The notes under the pieces: model-generated
What the model saw: the letters and a program-made list of their open reading frames with translations, nothing else
Told to the model about the DNA's origin: nothing
The model's database searches: none
NCBI RefSeq assembly: GCF_014652335.1
Contig: NZ_BMYP01000005.1
Span: forward strand, 1-64,000
Source of the DNA: Vogesella fluminis
GTDB lineage: Bacteria > Pseudomonadota > Gammaproteobacteria > Burkholderiales > Chromobacteriaceae
Length of the DNA: 64,000 nt
Direction of reading: 5' to 3'
Shown here: positions 27,404 to 36,761 of the stretch, piece by piece
Layout: every line of letters begins with the position of its first letter
How positions within the stretch are numbered: position 1 is the first letter of the stretch
Made by a program: the position numbers and the translations under genes

Positions 27404-29608
27404 TCAGAAGCTGTATGTCATCCCGGCGTAGAAGCTGCGGGCAGGCCCCGGTACACCGACGCCCCAGGCAATGCCGTTCTTCGACATGGTACGGCCCTGG
27501 CCTGTGTAAGCACCACCCAACGGATCGGTATAGTGATGGTTGAGCAGGTTCTCGACACCAAAATCAATGCTGTAATTCTTTTGCTGGTAGCGACTGCGCA
27601 AGTTGAGCAAACCGTAGCCGGGGGTGGCAAATTCATTACGTTCACGCGAGAGTTTGTGCTTGGCCGCAACCAATTGCCACTCCAGTGTATTGCGCCATGC
27701 GCCCTGCTCTTGCTGCAGGCCAAACGTCCCGTTAAGCGGCATGATGTTGTACAGGTTATCGCCGGTTGTCAGGTTGCGGCCACGGGTGTAGGACACCTTC
27801 CCGGTCAGCCGGATCTGCCCCAGAGCCGGGTTTTTCCACAGTGCAACCTTGCCATCCAGATCGGCACCGTACAGCTCGGCATTCTGGTTGACGTAGCGCA
27901 GGGTAACGTAGCGATCGGTGACGGTGAGGTTGGTACTGCCGCCACACAGTGCGGTGCCGCAGCGCTCGGCATCGATGTAGTTTTCCACATAGCTGTAATA
28001 AGGCGTGAACTTGATGGACCAGCGCTCGTTGGCTGCATCATTCCAGACCGAGGCAAGGCTGAGGTTATGCGCCACCTCCGGCTTGAGGCTCACGTTGCCA
28101 AAGTAGCCGTTGCCATCGCCGGCGTAGTTGTTCATTACGGCCGCCATGCCCATGCTGGACCAGCTGTAGCGCTCGTACAGGTTGGGTGAGCGGGTTTTGC
28201 GCGCATATGCCAGTTCATAGCGTTTGCCTGCTTCCGGCTGGAAGTTGAGCTGCATGCTCAGGTCGACGTTATAGTCGGTCTGGTGCCGGTCCCTGGCATT
28301 GAAGGCTGCAGCATCGGTGGCATAGGCTGGCATGGTGTTATAACCGGCAACCTTGTCACTGTTCATGTCCACCACGCCCAGACGCAAGCCGAACAGGCCG
28401 TCCAGCGTATCGCTCCAGCGGTGGGCCAGTTCGCCAAAGGCTTCCAGGCGGTCGCGTTTGCCGTTATTGATGTTCTGGAAGGTATCGGGACTCATCATGC
28501 CCGTTACCATGCCGACTGCCGGCCACCAGTCGTCCAGCCGATATCGCTGGAATTCACCGCCGACTTTCCAGGTATTGCTGGCATCCGCGGCCAGGGTTGC
28601 GGTGAGGGTGCCGCCCTGGGTATGGCTGGCAGTCTCCATGGGCATGCCGGCGTAGCCACCATAGGTGTACTGTTTGTCATCGCCGAACTGCATGCTGTGA
28701 CGCACATACTGGGCATAGAGTCTGGCATCCAGCATCCCCCAGTCATACTCGGCGGCATAGTGGGTGGAGGCTTGGTAACTATCGTTACCGGTCATATCCA
28801 TGCGCTGATTGGCAAAGCCCTCGTAGGGGCTATGCTGGGCGCCGGCCTTGATTTCCCACAGGTGCCGGTCACCACGCATGGCAACGGCCAGCTCATGGTT
28901 CTGGGTTTCATAGCTGCTGGAGCCCACGGTATCGCCGTCCAGCCAGCCTCGGCCGCTACTACCGCCCGGATTCTTGAACTCCTTGGCCGCTTTATAGTTG
29001 CCGGCCTTGGCCATGGAGCCGGTGTAACTCATGCTGATGTTTTCATTGGCAACCGTAGCCGATGCACGGGCGGTGGACGCATGGCCGTTGCTGCGATAGC
29101 CCGCCCCTACCTCGCCTTTCACCAGCAGGTCGCCGCCAGTGGCAAACGCCTGCGGAGCCGATTCGGCAATGACTACCCCGCCGATATTGTCCCCCCCTAC
29201 GCTTACCGGTGCCGTACCGGCATATACCTGAATGCTGTCAACCTTGCTTGCATCCATGTACGACAGCGGCGAGTTCATGTGATTGGGGCAGGAGGCGGGT
29301 ACGGTTGCATCATCAGTGCGTACCAGCAGTCGGTCATCGGCCAGGCCGCGCAGTACCGGCAGGGACGAGAAGCCCCCCGCTCCGCGCAGGCTCATGCCGG
29401 GCACCGCCTGCAACAGGCGTGCGGCATCGGGCCCCTGTGCCTTCAGCGAGGCCAGTTCTTCCTGTTGCAGCCGGGTATGATTATCGACGGATTGTCCTTC
29501 CACTTTGACTTCCGGCAGCGTGACAGTGTTGTCCGCTGCAGCCTGCTGCCCGATGCCAAGAATGGCAATGCCGACAGCCCAAGCCAGATGGTTTTTCCTG
29601 AATGGCAT
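27404..29608 (-). CDS. TonB-dependent outer-membrane receptor, OprC/NosA-like (probable copper)
   Basis: A 734-residue receptor. The signal peptide (about 1-25) ends QAAA, followed by a TonB-box-like region (VTLPEVKVEG), a plug domain (about 45-160) and a 22-strand barrel ending in Phe (GMTYSF). The plug holds CPNHM (C107, M111), and an extracellular-loop region holds HSM (H304, M306). The OprC copper site of Pseudomonas is a CxxxM plus HxM arrangement, so copper is the best guess. It is preceded by a TonB-like gene on the same strand (34-bp gap), which suggests a dedicated energy transducer. Confidence 0.85.
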   Translation of the reverse strand: MPFRKNHLAWAVGIAILGIGQQAAADNTVTLPEVKVEGQSVDNHTRLQQEELASLKAQGPDAARLLQAVPGMSLRGAGGFSSLPVLRGLADDRLLVRTDDATVPASCPNHMNSPLSYMDASKVDSIQVYAGTAPVSVGGDNIGGVVIAESAPQAFATGGDLLVKGEVGAGYRSNGHASTARASATVANENISMSYTGSMAKAGNYKAAKEFKNPGGSSGRGWLDGDTVGSSSYETQNHELAVAMRGDRHLWEIKAGAQHSPYEGFANQRMDMTGNDSYQASTHYAAEYDWGMLDARLYAQYVRHSMQFGDDKQYTYGGYAGMPMETASHTQGGTLTATLAADASNTWKVGGEFQRYRLDDWWPAVGMVTGMMSPDTFQNINNGKRDRLEAFGELAHRWSDTLDGLFGLRLGVVDMNSDKVAGYNTMPAYATDAAAFNARDRHQTDYNVDLSMQLNFQPEAGKRYELAYARKTRSPNLYERYSWSSMGMAAVMNNYAGDGNGYFGNVSLKPEVAHNLSLASVWNDAANERWSIKFTPYYSYVENYIDAERCGTALCGGSTNLTVTDRYVTLRYVNQNAELYGADLDGKVALWKNPALGQIRLTGKVSYTRGRNLTTGDNLYNIMPLNGTFGLQQEQGAWRNTLEWQLVAAKHKLSRERNEFATPGYGLLNLRSRYQQKNYSIDFGVENLLNHHYTDPLGGAYTGQGRTMSKNGIAWGVGVPGPARSFYAGMTYSF

Positions 29609-29642
29609 GAGTTTCTTTCCTGAGTTGAGTAAAAATATTGAG

Positions 29643-30305
29643 TCAGTGTGTTGTGATGCTGAATGTCACGGGCACGAGCGCCTCGGCAGGAACTGCCTGT
29701 CCGTCTTGTTGTGCCGGAGAAAAAAACCAGCTCCGGACAGCCGTCATGGCCGACTGGTCCAGGCGGGGATGACCGCTGGAGCGTTCCAGCCCAACCGTCT
29801 GCACGGTACCGTCCCGGCCAATGCCAAGCCGCAGCCAAACCCGTCCCTGCTCACGCAGGCGGCGTGACAATTCCGGATATACCGGCTGGCGTGACTGGCG
29901 GACTTCGGGTGCCTGGAACGCGGAGGCCGCGTGCGAACCGGGATGAGACACCGCAGGCGCCATCAGCCCGGCTACCCCAGCCTGTTCCACCGCTGCCACA
30001 CCGGAAGAGACGTCCGCCGGCGATGCTGCCGGCACCGCCGCCGTTCCGGTTGCGGCAGCCCGTGGCGATATGCGACGGACGGTGCGAGGCGCATCGGCAT
30101 GTCGCCGGAAAGGGGATGCCGAGGAAGTGGCGGGCATGGCAGGCACGGCAAGCGGGAGATTTTGCGGCTTGGCGGACAGCACCACCCTGACCGCTGCGGT
30201 CGGATAGGCATGGGCCAAACCGGCATGGGGGGTTTCCGGGTACGGACTGGCCAGCATGGCGCCATGCATTACCAAGGAAAGTACTAACGCACGCTGTATG
30301 TTCAC
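29643..30305 (-). CDS. TonB-family energy transducer
   Basis: A 220-residue periplasm-spanning protein. A short hydrophobic N-terminal segment (ALVLSLVMHGAMLA, with the His of TonB-type anchors) precedes an Ala/Pro/Ser-rich linker (about 45-135). The C-terminal TonB domain (about 138-220) contains PVYPELSRRLREQGRVWLRL and LERSSGHPRLDQSAM. It couples the proton-motive force of ExbB/ExbD to a receptor, and the adjacent receptor is the obvious partner. No exbB or exbD is in this window. Confidence 0.88.
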   Translation of the reverse strand: MNIQRALVLSLVMHGAMLASPYPETPHAGLAHAYPTAAVRVVLSAKPQNLPLAVPAMPATSSASPFRRHADAPRTVRRISPRAAATGTAAVPAASPADVSSGVAAVEQAGVAGLMAPAVSHPGSHAASAFQAPEVRQSRQPVYPELSRRLREQGRVWLRLGIGRDGTVQTVGLERSSGHPRLDQSAMTAVRSWFFSPAQQDGQAVPAEALVPVTFSITTH

Positions 30306-30436
30306 CCTGACTGGCTTGAATTATTTAGATTGGATGAATTGTATCGGAGAGTCCGTTCCGCCTGGTGCGACATATTGCCGCATGGCAGAAGACAAATGGG
30401 GGGGGCCGGCAATCCTCCCGCCAGGGCATTACCGGC

Positions 30437-31186
30437 TCAGGCGGCCAGCGACAGGCTGGCAAACAGCGGCAGGTGGTCCGACAGGTGCGACCAGGGTTGG
30501 CCGCGACACACCGCCGCCTGGTGGACATGCAGGCCGCGCACGTAGATGCGGTCCAGCGGCAACAGCGGCAGCCGTGCCGGGAAGCTGCGTGCATGCTGGC
30601 CCTGCTGCTGCACGAACACTTCCTGCAGGCCGCAGCCGTGCCCCAGCCAGCTGTCGGCCTCGCCGCGCCAGTCGTTGAAATCGCCGGCCAGGATCAGCGG
30701 CATGTCGGCCGGAATATGCTGCCGGATATAGTGCTGCAATGTCTGGTACTGGCGGCGGCGGTCGCGCGCCAGTAGGTTGAGGTGGGCGCAGAGGCAGGCC
30801 ACCGCTTGCGGCCAACCTTGCGGCCGGATCACGGTGTGCAGGATGCCGCGCCGCTCCAGACGGTTGACCGAGATATCATGATTGGCGGCCAGCTGCTGCG
30901 GAAAACGTGACAACACCGCATTGCCGTGGTGGCCGTGGTCGTAGCGCGCATTCATGCCATAGCTGGCGGAATGGGCCAGTGCCGAGGCCAGAAAGTCGTG
31001 CTGCGGCCAGCCGGCATGGCACTGCTCGCGTCCGGCATGCCGGCCCTGCACCTCCTGCAGGAACAGTACGTCAGCGGACAGCTGCTGCAGGGCACTGGCA
31101 ATTTCCTGCATGTGAGAGCGGCGGTTGAGCGGCGACATGCCCTTGTGCAGGTTGAACGTCACCACGCTCAGGCGCTTGCTTGGCAT
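30437..31186 (-). CDS. Endonuclease/exonuclease/phosphatase-family protein
   Basis: A 249-residue Mg-dependent phosphodiesterase of the EEP superfamily. FNLHKG near the N-terminus, the metal-binding Glu in FLQEVQG, LAGDFNDW and the terminal SDHLPL motif (catalytic His) are all present. There is no signal peptide. GAGGAG precedes the ATG. The start overlaps the end of the hybrid kinase by 19 bases, so the two are translationally linked. The substrate could be DNA, a phospholipid headgroup or a signalling molecule. Confidence 0.85.
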   Translation of the reverse strand: MPSKRLSVVTFNLHKGMSPLNRRSHMQEIASALQQLSADVLFLQEVQGRHAGREQCHAGWPQHDFLASALAHSASYGMNARYDHGHHGNAVLSRFPQQLAANHDISVNRLERRGILHTVIRPQGWPQAVACLCAHLNLLARDRRRQYQTLQHYIRQHIPADMPLILAGDFNDWRGEADSWLGHGCGLQEVFVQQQGQHARSFPARLPLLPLDRIYVRGLHVHQAAVCRGQPWSHLSDHLPLFASLSLAA

Positions 31187-34100
31187 GATGCCTGCTCCTC
31201 CAGCCAGTCGCTCACCGCCGCCTGCGCTGTCTTGAACTGCTGCCACAGCTCCGGGATCGCCGCCAGATCGGCGGCACGCCCCGCTTTTTCCAGCGCTGCC
31301 GCCATGTCACCCAGTGCCATGGCGCCGACCATGCGGCTGGCACCCTTGATCCGGTGTGCCGACCAGGCAATTTGTGCGGCATCGCCGGCGGCCACCGCCT
31401 GCGCCAGGGCGGCAACATCCTCGTTGTTGCCCTGCATGAACTCGTCCAGAATCGCCTGCTCCACCGACCAGTCTCCGGCACTGTATATTGCCAGCGCCTG
31501 ACGATCGATCACGGCCCCCGCAACGACCACCGGTGCTGCCGCTACCGGTTCAGGCGCGGGCAGCAGGGCGACATTGCCCAGCCACTTGTGCAGCATGTCC
31601 TTCAATGCCGCCAGCCCCAGCGGCTTGCTAAGGAAGTCGTCCATGCCGGCAGCACGGGTCTTGTCCAGCTCCTCTTTTGCCACATTGGCGGTGCAGGCGA
31701 TGATCGGCACCGGTGTCCGCCCCTGGGCCGCCTCCTGGCTGCGGATTGCCTGTGCCAGCGCATAACCGTCCATCTGCGGCATATGGCAATCGGTCAGCAC
31801 CAGCGAGAACATTTGCTGCTGCCACAGGCCAAGTGCCATCAGCCCGTCCTCGGCAGCCACCACCGGGTAACCAAGCAGCTCGAATTGTTTGACGGTCAGT
31901 TTGCGGTTGGTTGGATTGTCCTCCACAAACAGTACCGGTGCCATGTCGCGCATCCGCCCACCGGCGGCGGCCACAATGGCGGCATGGTCCAGCTCACCCG
32001 CCTGTGGCAATTCGGCGGCATCGCACAAGGGGAAACGGATTTCCAGCGAGGCGACGGTGCCGTTGCCCGGCTCGCTGTCCATCGCCACCGCCCCGCCCAT
32101 CAGCCCGGACAGGCGCCGGCAGATGGTCAACCCGAGGCCGGTACCGCCAAAGCGGCGGGCGGTACTGTTTTCCGCCTGGGTGAAGGGCTCGAACAGCAAT
32201 GCCAGCTGCTGGCTGTCGATGCCGATACCGGTGTCGGCTACCTCGAAGCGCAGCCACTGTTCGCTGGTGGTCGTTTCCAGACAGCGCACGCGCAGCGTTA
32301 CCTGGCCCTGCTGCGTGAACTTGAGCGCATTGCTGCAGAAATTCTGCAGTATCTGGCGCAGGCGCAGCGGGTCAAAGCGCAATGCCGGTGCCACCCGGTC
32401 GTCGATATCGAGCAGGAACCACAGCTGCTTGCGCTGCGCCAGCTCCGCGTACAGGTGGTGTACGCGCTGCATCAACACACGCACCGATGCCGGCTCGGGA
32501 ACGATCTCCAGCTTGCCGGCCTCGATCTTGGAAAAGTCCAGAATGTCGTCGATCAGGCGCAGCAGGGTATGCGCCGACTCCTGCACCGTGTCCACCGCAT
32601 CGCGCTGCGCCTCGTCCAGCTCCGTTAGCGATAGCAGCTCCAGCATGCCCAGCACGCCGTTCATCGGGGTCCGGATCTCGTGGCTCATCGCGGCGAGGAA
32701 GGCGCTCTTGGCACGACTGGCAGCGTTGGCCGCATCGCGTGCCAGTAACAGGTCGGCCTGCTGCTGTTTCAGCGCGCTGATATCGGTCAGCACGCACACC
32801 GCGCCGCCGTCCGGCACCCGCCGCGACGCCTGCTGCAGCCAGCGCTCGTTCCAGCGCAGCTCGAACGACGATGCCTCGCGGCCGTAGCGTGCCAGCCGCT
32901 CCACGAACCAGCTGTGCTCCTCGTAGCCCGGCTCCGGCTGCTCGCCGGCGATCAGGCTGGCGCGCAGCACGCCGGCAAAGGACTGCCCTTTCAGCGTTTC
33001 CGGTGTGTTGCCGGCACCGGCCAGGCGGGCAAAGTGGCTGTTACAGCGCACCAGCCGGTCGTCGGCATCGAACAGTGCAAAGGCATCATCCAGCGAATCG
33101 ATCGCCAACTCCAGCTGCTGGCGCGCCTCGGCGGCGGCATCATGTGCGCGCAGCACTCCTTCTTCTGCCTCGCGCCGGCTGGTGATGTCGAAACAGGCCA
33201 GGATCACGCCACCCTCGGCAGAGCCCGGAAACAGCAACTGGCCGGCGAACAGCACCCAGACCGGCTTGCCGCTGGTCTGCACGCAATTGATTTCGAGATT
33301 GAGGTGGCTGTCGTCGCGGCGCACCTGTTCCAGCCCGTCGTGCAGCTGACGCCACGCCTCGTCGCTACCGAGCAGCTCGCGCAGCGGCACGCCCGGCAGC
33401 CCGTCCTCGCGGGTGCCGAACAGCACCTCGCAGGCACGGTTGGCGCGCACGATGCGGTAGTCGCTGTCCAGCCGCATCAGCCCGACCGGCGACGCGCTGT
33501 AGATCGCCTCTTCCAGCTGCAGCACTTCACGCAGGTGGCGTTCGCTGGCACGGCGGCGGTCTTCCTCGGCATAGAAGCTGACAATGCTGCCGCAGGCGCC
33601 AAGCAACGGCTGCAATGCCTGGTAATGGGCATCACTGACGGCCTCGATGGCAATACCGGCCACCATCACCGTGCGGCCGTCGATCCGGATCGGCAGGAAG
33701 GTCCAGCCATCCTCCGTAATGGTCTGCTGCAACTGGCCCTGCTGCAGGGCAAGCGCCAGCGGCAGCTGCCGAAAGTGATCCACCCATGGCGGCTCCTTGC
33801 TGCCACCCAGCCGCGCCTGGATGCGGAACGATGCCGGCTTGTCGCACGCCGCTTCCAGTGACAGCACCAGCCCTTCGGTGACGCCGAAGTAATCCAGCAG
33901 GATGCGCAGCACCTCGCGGAATACCGTCTGTCGCGGGCTGCGTGCGAACAGCAGGCTCTCCACGCGCTGGATCGCCGACAGCAGCTGCATGCTGCGTGCC
34001 AGCGACTGCTCGGCGATGGTGCGCTGGTGCTCGTCGCGGATGATCAGCAGCCGACGGCTGTGGCGGCCGTCGCGGCCGTCCACCAGCGGGCTGACGGTAA

Positions 34101-35436
34101 TCGCGGCAAAGAAACGGCTGCCATCGTGCCGGCGGCCGCTGCCGGCGCGCGACACGTCGAAGCGGCCCTCGTCGTCCAGCCAGTCGGCATCGGCGCCGTC
34201 GACGCTGAGGATGTCGTCCAGCGACAGCCCCTGCAACGCCGCCAGCGGCAAGCCGAACATCTTCTCGGCGCCGTAGTTGGCCACCTCGATGCGGTGGCTG
34301 GCATTGACGGTCAGGATCGCGTCCGCCGCCGCATCCAGCACCCGCTGCATACGCTGCAGCGGACGCAGGATACGGTAGCGCATGCGCAGCAGCAGGTAGC
34401 CGTATAACAGCAATGCCAGCACGGCAAAAGAAATGTTCAGCATCAGGCTGCGTGCATGGCGCTGCTGCTGCTCATCGACACGGTTGGCCGCAGCACGGGT
34501 CAGCTCGGCAAAAAAGGTGCCCAGGTTACGGCTGAGCTGCTGCGCGGCCATCTTGTACTCGGCCGCCGTGGCCGGCATGGCACGGCCCTGCTCCAGCGCC
34601 AGCAGCTGCCGGTCGGTACGCTGGTGCAACTGCCAGGCCTGGTCCGACAATGCCGCCAGCGGCTGTCGCAACACGGCATCGCCGAGATAGCCGGTACTGT
34701 AGCGCAATGATTCCAGCAGCAAAAAGGCACGCTCGCGGCTGCGCACCAGCTCGTACTCGTCGGTGGAATTGAGTTTGCGCACCAGCTGCGCACGGATGAT
34801 CAGCGCATTGCCTTCCTGCTCCAGGGCACGGCTTAACTGCCATAGCTGGTACTTGGTTTCCGCCAGCCGGTTGAGGCGGTCATCCGCGCCATTGGCCAGA
34901 TGAAAAGCATCGAGGCGCAACACCCTGTCGATGGCATCCTGCCAGGTACCGACCGACAGCTTCCAGCCGAAAATGGCATTTTCGTCGAACGCCACCGGCT
35001 GCCGTGCCAGTACCTTGTCCATCTCCTGACGCCGCTGGCGCAAGTGCGGCTGCCGCTGTTGCAATTGCAGCAATGCCGCATTGCGGTCCCCCTCCTGCGG
35101 CTGCGACAGGCGCTGTAATGCAATATGCAGGCGCTGATCGGTACTGATGCGCGCCTGCTGCAGCTCGGTGCGCTCATGGCGGCTGGCCGGCCGTGCCTGC
35201 GCCAGCAGGCCGAGCTGGAGCTGGTTTTCGCGGTTGATGGCTGATGCCAGCATGAACACGTCAAGGTTGGCCGCATTGAGCATGGCGTGCTGGCTGGCCT
35301 GGCGATAATTGAACACGCCGGAGCGGATCAGCAGGCCGGAGGCCACCAGCTGCAACGAGCCGAGTATCACCACGATCAGGATCACCGCCTGGCCGATGCC
35401 GGCGGTTTGCTGCTGCAGCTGACCTTGCTTGCTCAT
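31168..35436 (-). CDS. Hybrid sensor histidine kinase with PAS/GAF, receiver and Hpt domains
   Basis: A 1422-residue inner-membrane kinase. TM1 (about 16-38) and TM2 (about 350-372) enclose a periplasmic helical sensor of about 310 residues. The cytoplasmic part runs PAS (about 385-490), a GAF-like segment (about 510-660), two more PAS regions (about 670-920), HisKA with the phospho-acceptor in AMSHEIRTPMNG, a HATPase with DTGIGI and GGTGLGL, a receiver (LVLTDCHMPQMDG, phospho-Asp), and a C-terminal Hpt with HRIKGASRMVG. It therefore holds a full phosphorelay in one chain. The response regulator gene lies 17 bp upstream, and an EEP hydrolase gene overlaps its end. Confidence 0.92.
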   Translation of the reverse strand: MSKQGQLQQQTAGIGQAVILIVVILGSLQLVASGLLIRSGVFNYRQASQHAMLNAANLDVFMLASAINRENQLQLGLLAQARPASRHERTELQQARISTDQRLHIALQRLSQPQEGDRNAALLQLQQRQPHLRQRRQEMDKVLARQPVAFDENAIFGWKLSVGTWQDAIDRVLRLDAFHLANGADDRLNRLAETKYQLWQLSRALEQEGNALIIRAQLVRKLNSTDEYELVRSRERAFLLLESLRYSTGYLGDAVLRQPLAALSDQAWQLHQRTDRQLLALEQGRAMPATAAEYKMAAQQLSRNLGTFFAELTRAAANRVDEQQQRHARSLMLNISFAVLALLLYGYLLLRMRYRILRPLQRMQRVLDAAADAILTVNASHRIEVANYGAEKMFGLPLAALQGLSLDDILSVDGADADWLDDEGRFDVSRAGSGRRHDGSRFFAAITVSPLVDGRDGRHSRRLLIIRDEHQRTIAEQSLARSMQLLSAIQRVESLLFARSPRQTVFREVLRILLDYFGVTEGLVLSLEAACDKPASFRIQARLGGSKEPPWVDHFRQLPLALALQQGQLQQTITEDGWTFLPIRIDGRTVMVAGIAIEAVSDAHYQALQPLLGACGSIVSFYAEEDRRRASERHLREVLQLEEAIYSASPVGLMRLDSDYRIVRANRACEVLFGTREDGLPGVPLRELLGSDEAWRQLHDGLEQVRRDDSHLNLEINCVQTSGKPVWVLFAGQLLFPGSAEGGVILACFDITSRREAEEGVLRAHDAAAEARQQLELAIDSLDDAFALFDADDRLVRCNSHFARLAGAGNTPETLKGQSFAGVLRASLIAGEQPEPGYEEHSWFVERLARYGREASSFELRWNERWLQQASRRVPDGGAVCVLTDISALKQQQADLLLARDAANAASRAKSAFLAAMSHEIRTPMNGVLGMLELLSLTELDEAQRDAVDTVQESAHTLLRLIDDILDFSKIEAGKLEIVPEPASVRVLMQRVHHLYAELAQRKQLWFLLDIDDRVAPALRFDPLRLRQILQNFCSNALKFTQQGQVTLRVRCLETTTSEQWLRFEVADTGIGIDSQQLALLFEPFTQAENSTARRFGGTGLGLTICRRLSGLMGGAVAMDSEPGNGTVASLEIRFPLCDAAELPQAGELDHAAIVAAAGGRMRDMAPVLFVEDNPTNRKLTVKQFELLGYPVVAAEDGLMALGLWQQQMFSLVLTDCHMPQMDGYALAQAIRSQEAAQGRTPVPIIACTANVAKEELDKTRAAGMDDFLSKPLGLAALKDMLHKWLGNVALLPAPEPVAAAPVVVAGAVIDRQALAIYSAGDWSVEQAILDEFMQGNNEDVAALAQAVAAGDAAQIAWSAHRIKGASRMVGAMALGDMAAALEKAGRAADLAAIPELWQQFKTAQAAVSDWLEEQASCQASA

Positions 35437-35453
35437 GGCGGACCTCGCGTGGC

Positions 35454-36185
35454 TCAGACAGTCGGGGGGGGCGTGATGATGTCGTCCAGCTCGCAACTGA
35501 TATCGATTTCGCCGACACCGAAACGGTCCGGGAACTGACGCAGCACGCGCAACTGCGTCCTGGTGATTTCACTGCCGCGCAGCAGCAGCAGCTGCCCGGT
35601 CTTGTTGTACAGATCACGCGCCAGCCGGCTACCCGGTTTCACCGCATCCAGACGGAGGCGCTGTACCGGCTTGTTGTCCTCGTCCAGCAACAGCGACGCC
35701 TGCGCCACCAGTTCGCCAAACACGTGACGATCGAATGCGGTGCCGGTGGCTATCTTGTAGTAGGAGAACGGGTCGATGTCCGGGCGCGGCCGCGTCAGTG
35801 CCAGGCGCAGCGTTTTTTCCATGTCGGCCGGTTTGGGCGGCTTGATGATGAAACCGTCGGCATGCAGCTGTGCGGCAATGACGATATTGCTCTTTTCCGG
35901 ATGGCCGGACAGGAACACGAACGGCAGGTTGGGCGGATTGTTGGTACGACCGCAGCGCAGGTCTTTCAGCACGTCGAGGCCGTTCATCGGCTCCATCTGC
36001 ACATCGCACAGCACGATGTCGATCGGTTTGGCTTCCAGCGTGCGCTTGGCGAAGGAGCCATCTACCGCCTGTGACAGGTTTTCCGGTGCAACGCCCATGG
36101 TGCGCAGTGCCTGCGCCACCAGGGTGCGCACCAGCATTTGGTCATCGACGATCAGCACCCGCAGCCGGGAGAAATCCACAGTCAT
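35454..36185 (-). CDS. Response regulator, receiver plus unrecognised C-terminal domain
   Basis: A 243-residue protein. The receiver domain (about 8-130) has the acidic pair VDDQ, the phospho-acceptor Asp in IVLCDVQMEPMNG and the Lys in FIIKPPKP. The C-terminal 100 residues (LDAVKPGSRLARDLYNKTGQLLLLRGSEITRTQLRVLRQF...) resemble the segment found next to HD-GYP domains but no HD-GYP is present. No DNA-binding motif is seen. It is the first gene of an RR-hybrid kinase-EEP unit, so it is likely the phosphorelay's output. Confidence 0.85.
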   Translation of the reverse strand: MTVDFSRLRVLIVDDQMLVRTLVAQALRTMGVAPENLSQAVDGSFAKRTLEAKPIDIVLCDVQMEPMNGLDVLKDLRCGRTNNPPNLPFVFLSGHPEKSNIVIAAQLHADGFIIKPPKPADMEKTLRLALTRPRPDIDPFSYYKIATGTAFDRHVFGELVAQASLLLDEDNKPVQRLRLDAVKPGSRLARDLYNKTGQLLLLRGSEITRTQLRVLRQFPDRFGVGEIDISCELDDIITPPPTV

Positions 36186-36299
36186 GACTTGGCCTTGCCC
36201 TTATCGTGGTTGCTACCCTGCATGATGGCGAGTGGCGACATGGCAGGCAAGGTTTTAATGCATGAAACTCGAAAATAGCGCACTCATTTTGAACATTCC

Positions 36300-36761
36300 T
36301 CAGCATCCGGTAGCCGGTGCCAGCCGCTGCCCCAGCGCGCGGATCGCCGCAGCATTGGAGGGCGAGAACGCCTTGTCGGCCGCCTGCCGCCACGGCAGCC
36401 AGCACCAGGCCAGATGCTCGGCGGCGGCCAGCCGCACTGCGCACGGTACCGGCAGCTGCAGGCTGAACACGTGCTCAGTGTTGTGCGTCACCCCCGGCGC
36501 GTAGCGGTGGCGCCACTGCGGGTAGATCTCGTATACGTTCTGCTGCTGCCAGTCGCTCAGCGCAAGGTTGGCCGCATCGATGCCGGTTTCCTCGAACACC
36601 TCGCGCAGTGCGGTGTCGCGCAGGCTCTCGTCGCCTTCGCGGCTGCCGGTCACCGATTGCCAGAAGCCGGGACGGTCGGCGCGTTCGATCAGCAGCACCT
36701 GGCCGTCGGCGCTGTGGATCACCACCAGTACCGATACCGGCTGCTTCGCTGGCTTGCTCAT
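36300..36761 (-). CDS. nudB: Dihydroneopterin triphosphate diphosphatase (NUDIX)
   Basis: A 153-residue NUDIX hydrolase. The NUDIX box begins GSREGDESLRDTALREVFEE and continues TGI (about 36-58). The sequence VLVVIHSADGQVLLIERADRPGFWQSVTGS is typical of NudB, which removes pyrophosphate from dihydroneopterin triphosphate in folate synthesis. Its ATG overlaps the stop of the FixJ-type regulator by 4 bases (ATGA). It ends the lol-mscS-regulator run. Confidence 0.88.
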   Translation of the reverse strand: MSKPAKQPVSVLVVIHSADGQVLLIERADRPGFWQSVTGSREGDESLRDTALREVFEETGIDAANLALSDWQQQNVYEIYPQWRHRYAPGVTHNTEHVFSLQLPVPCAVRLAAAEHLAWCWLPWRQAADKAFSPSNAAAIRALGQRLAPATGC

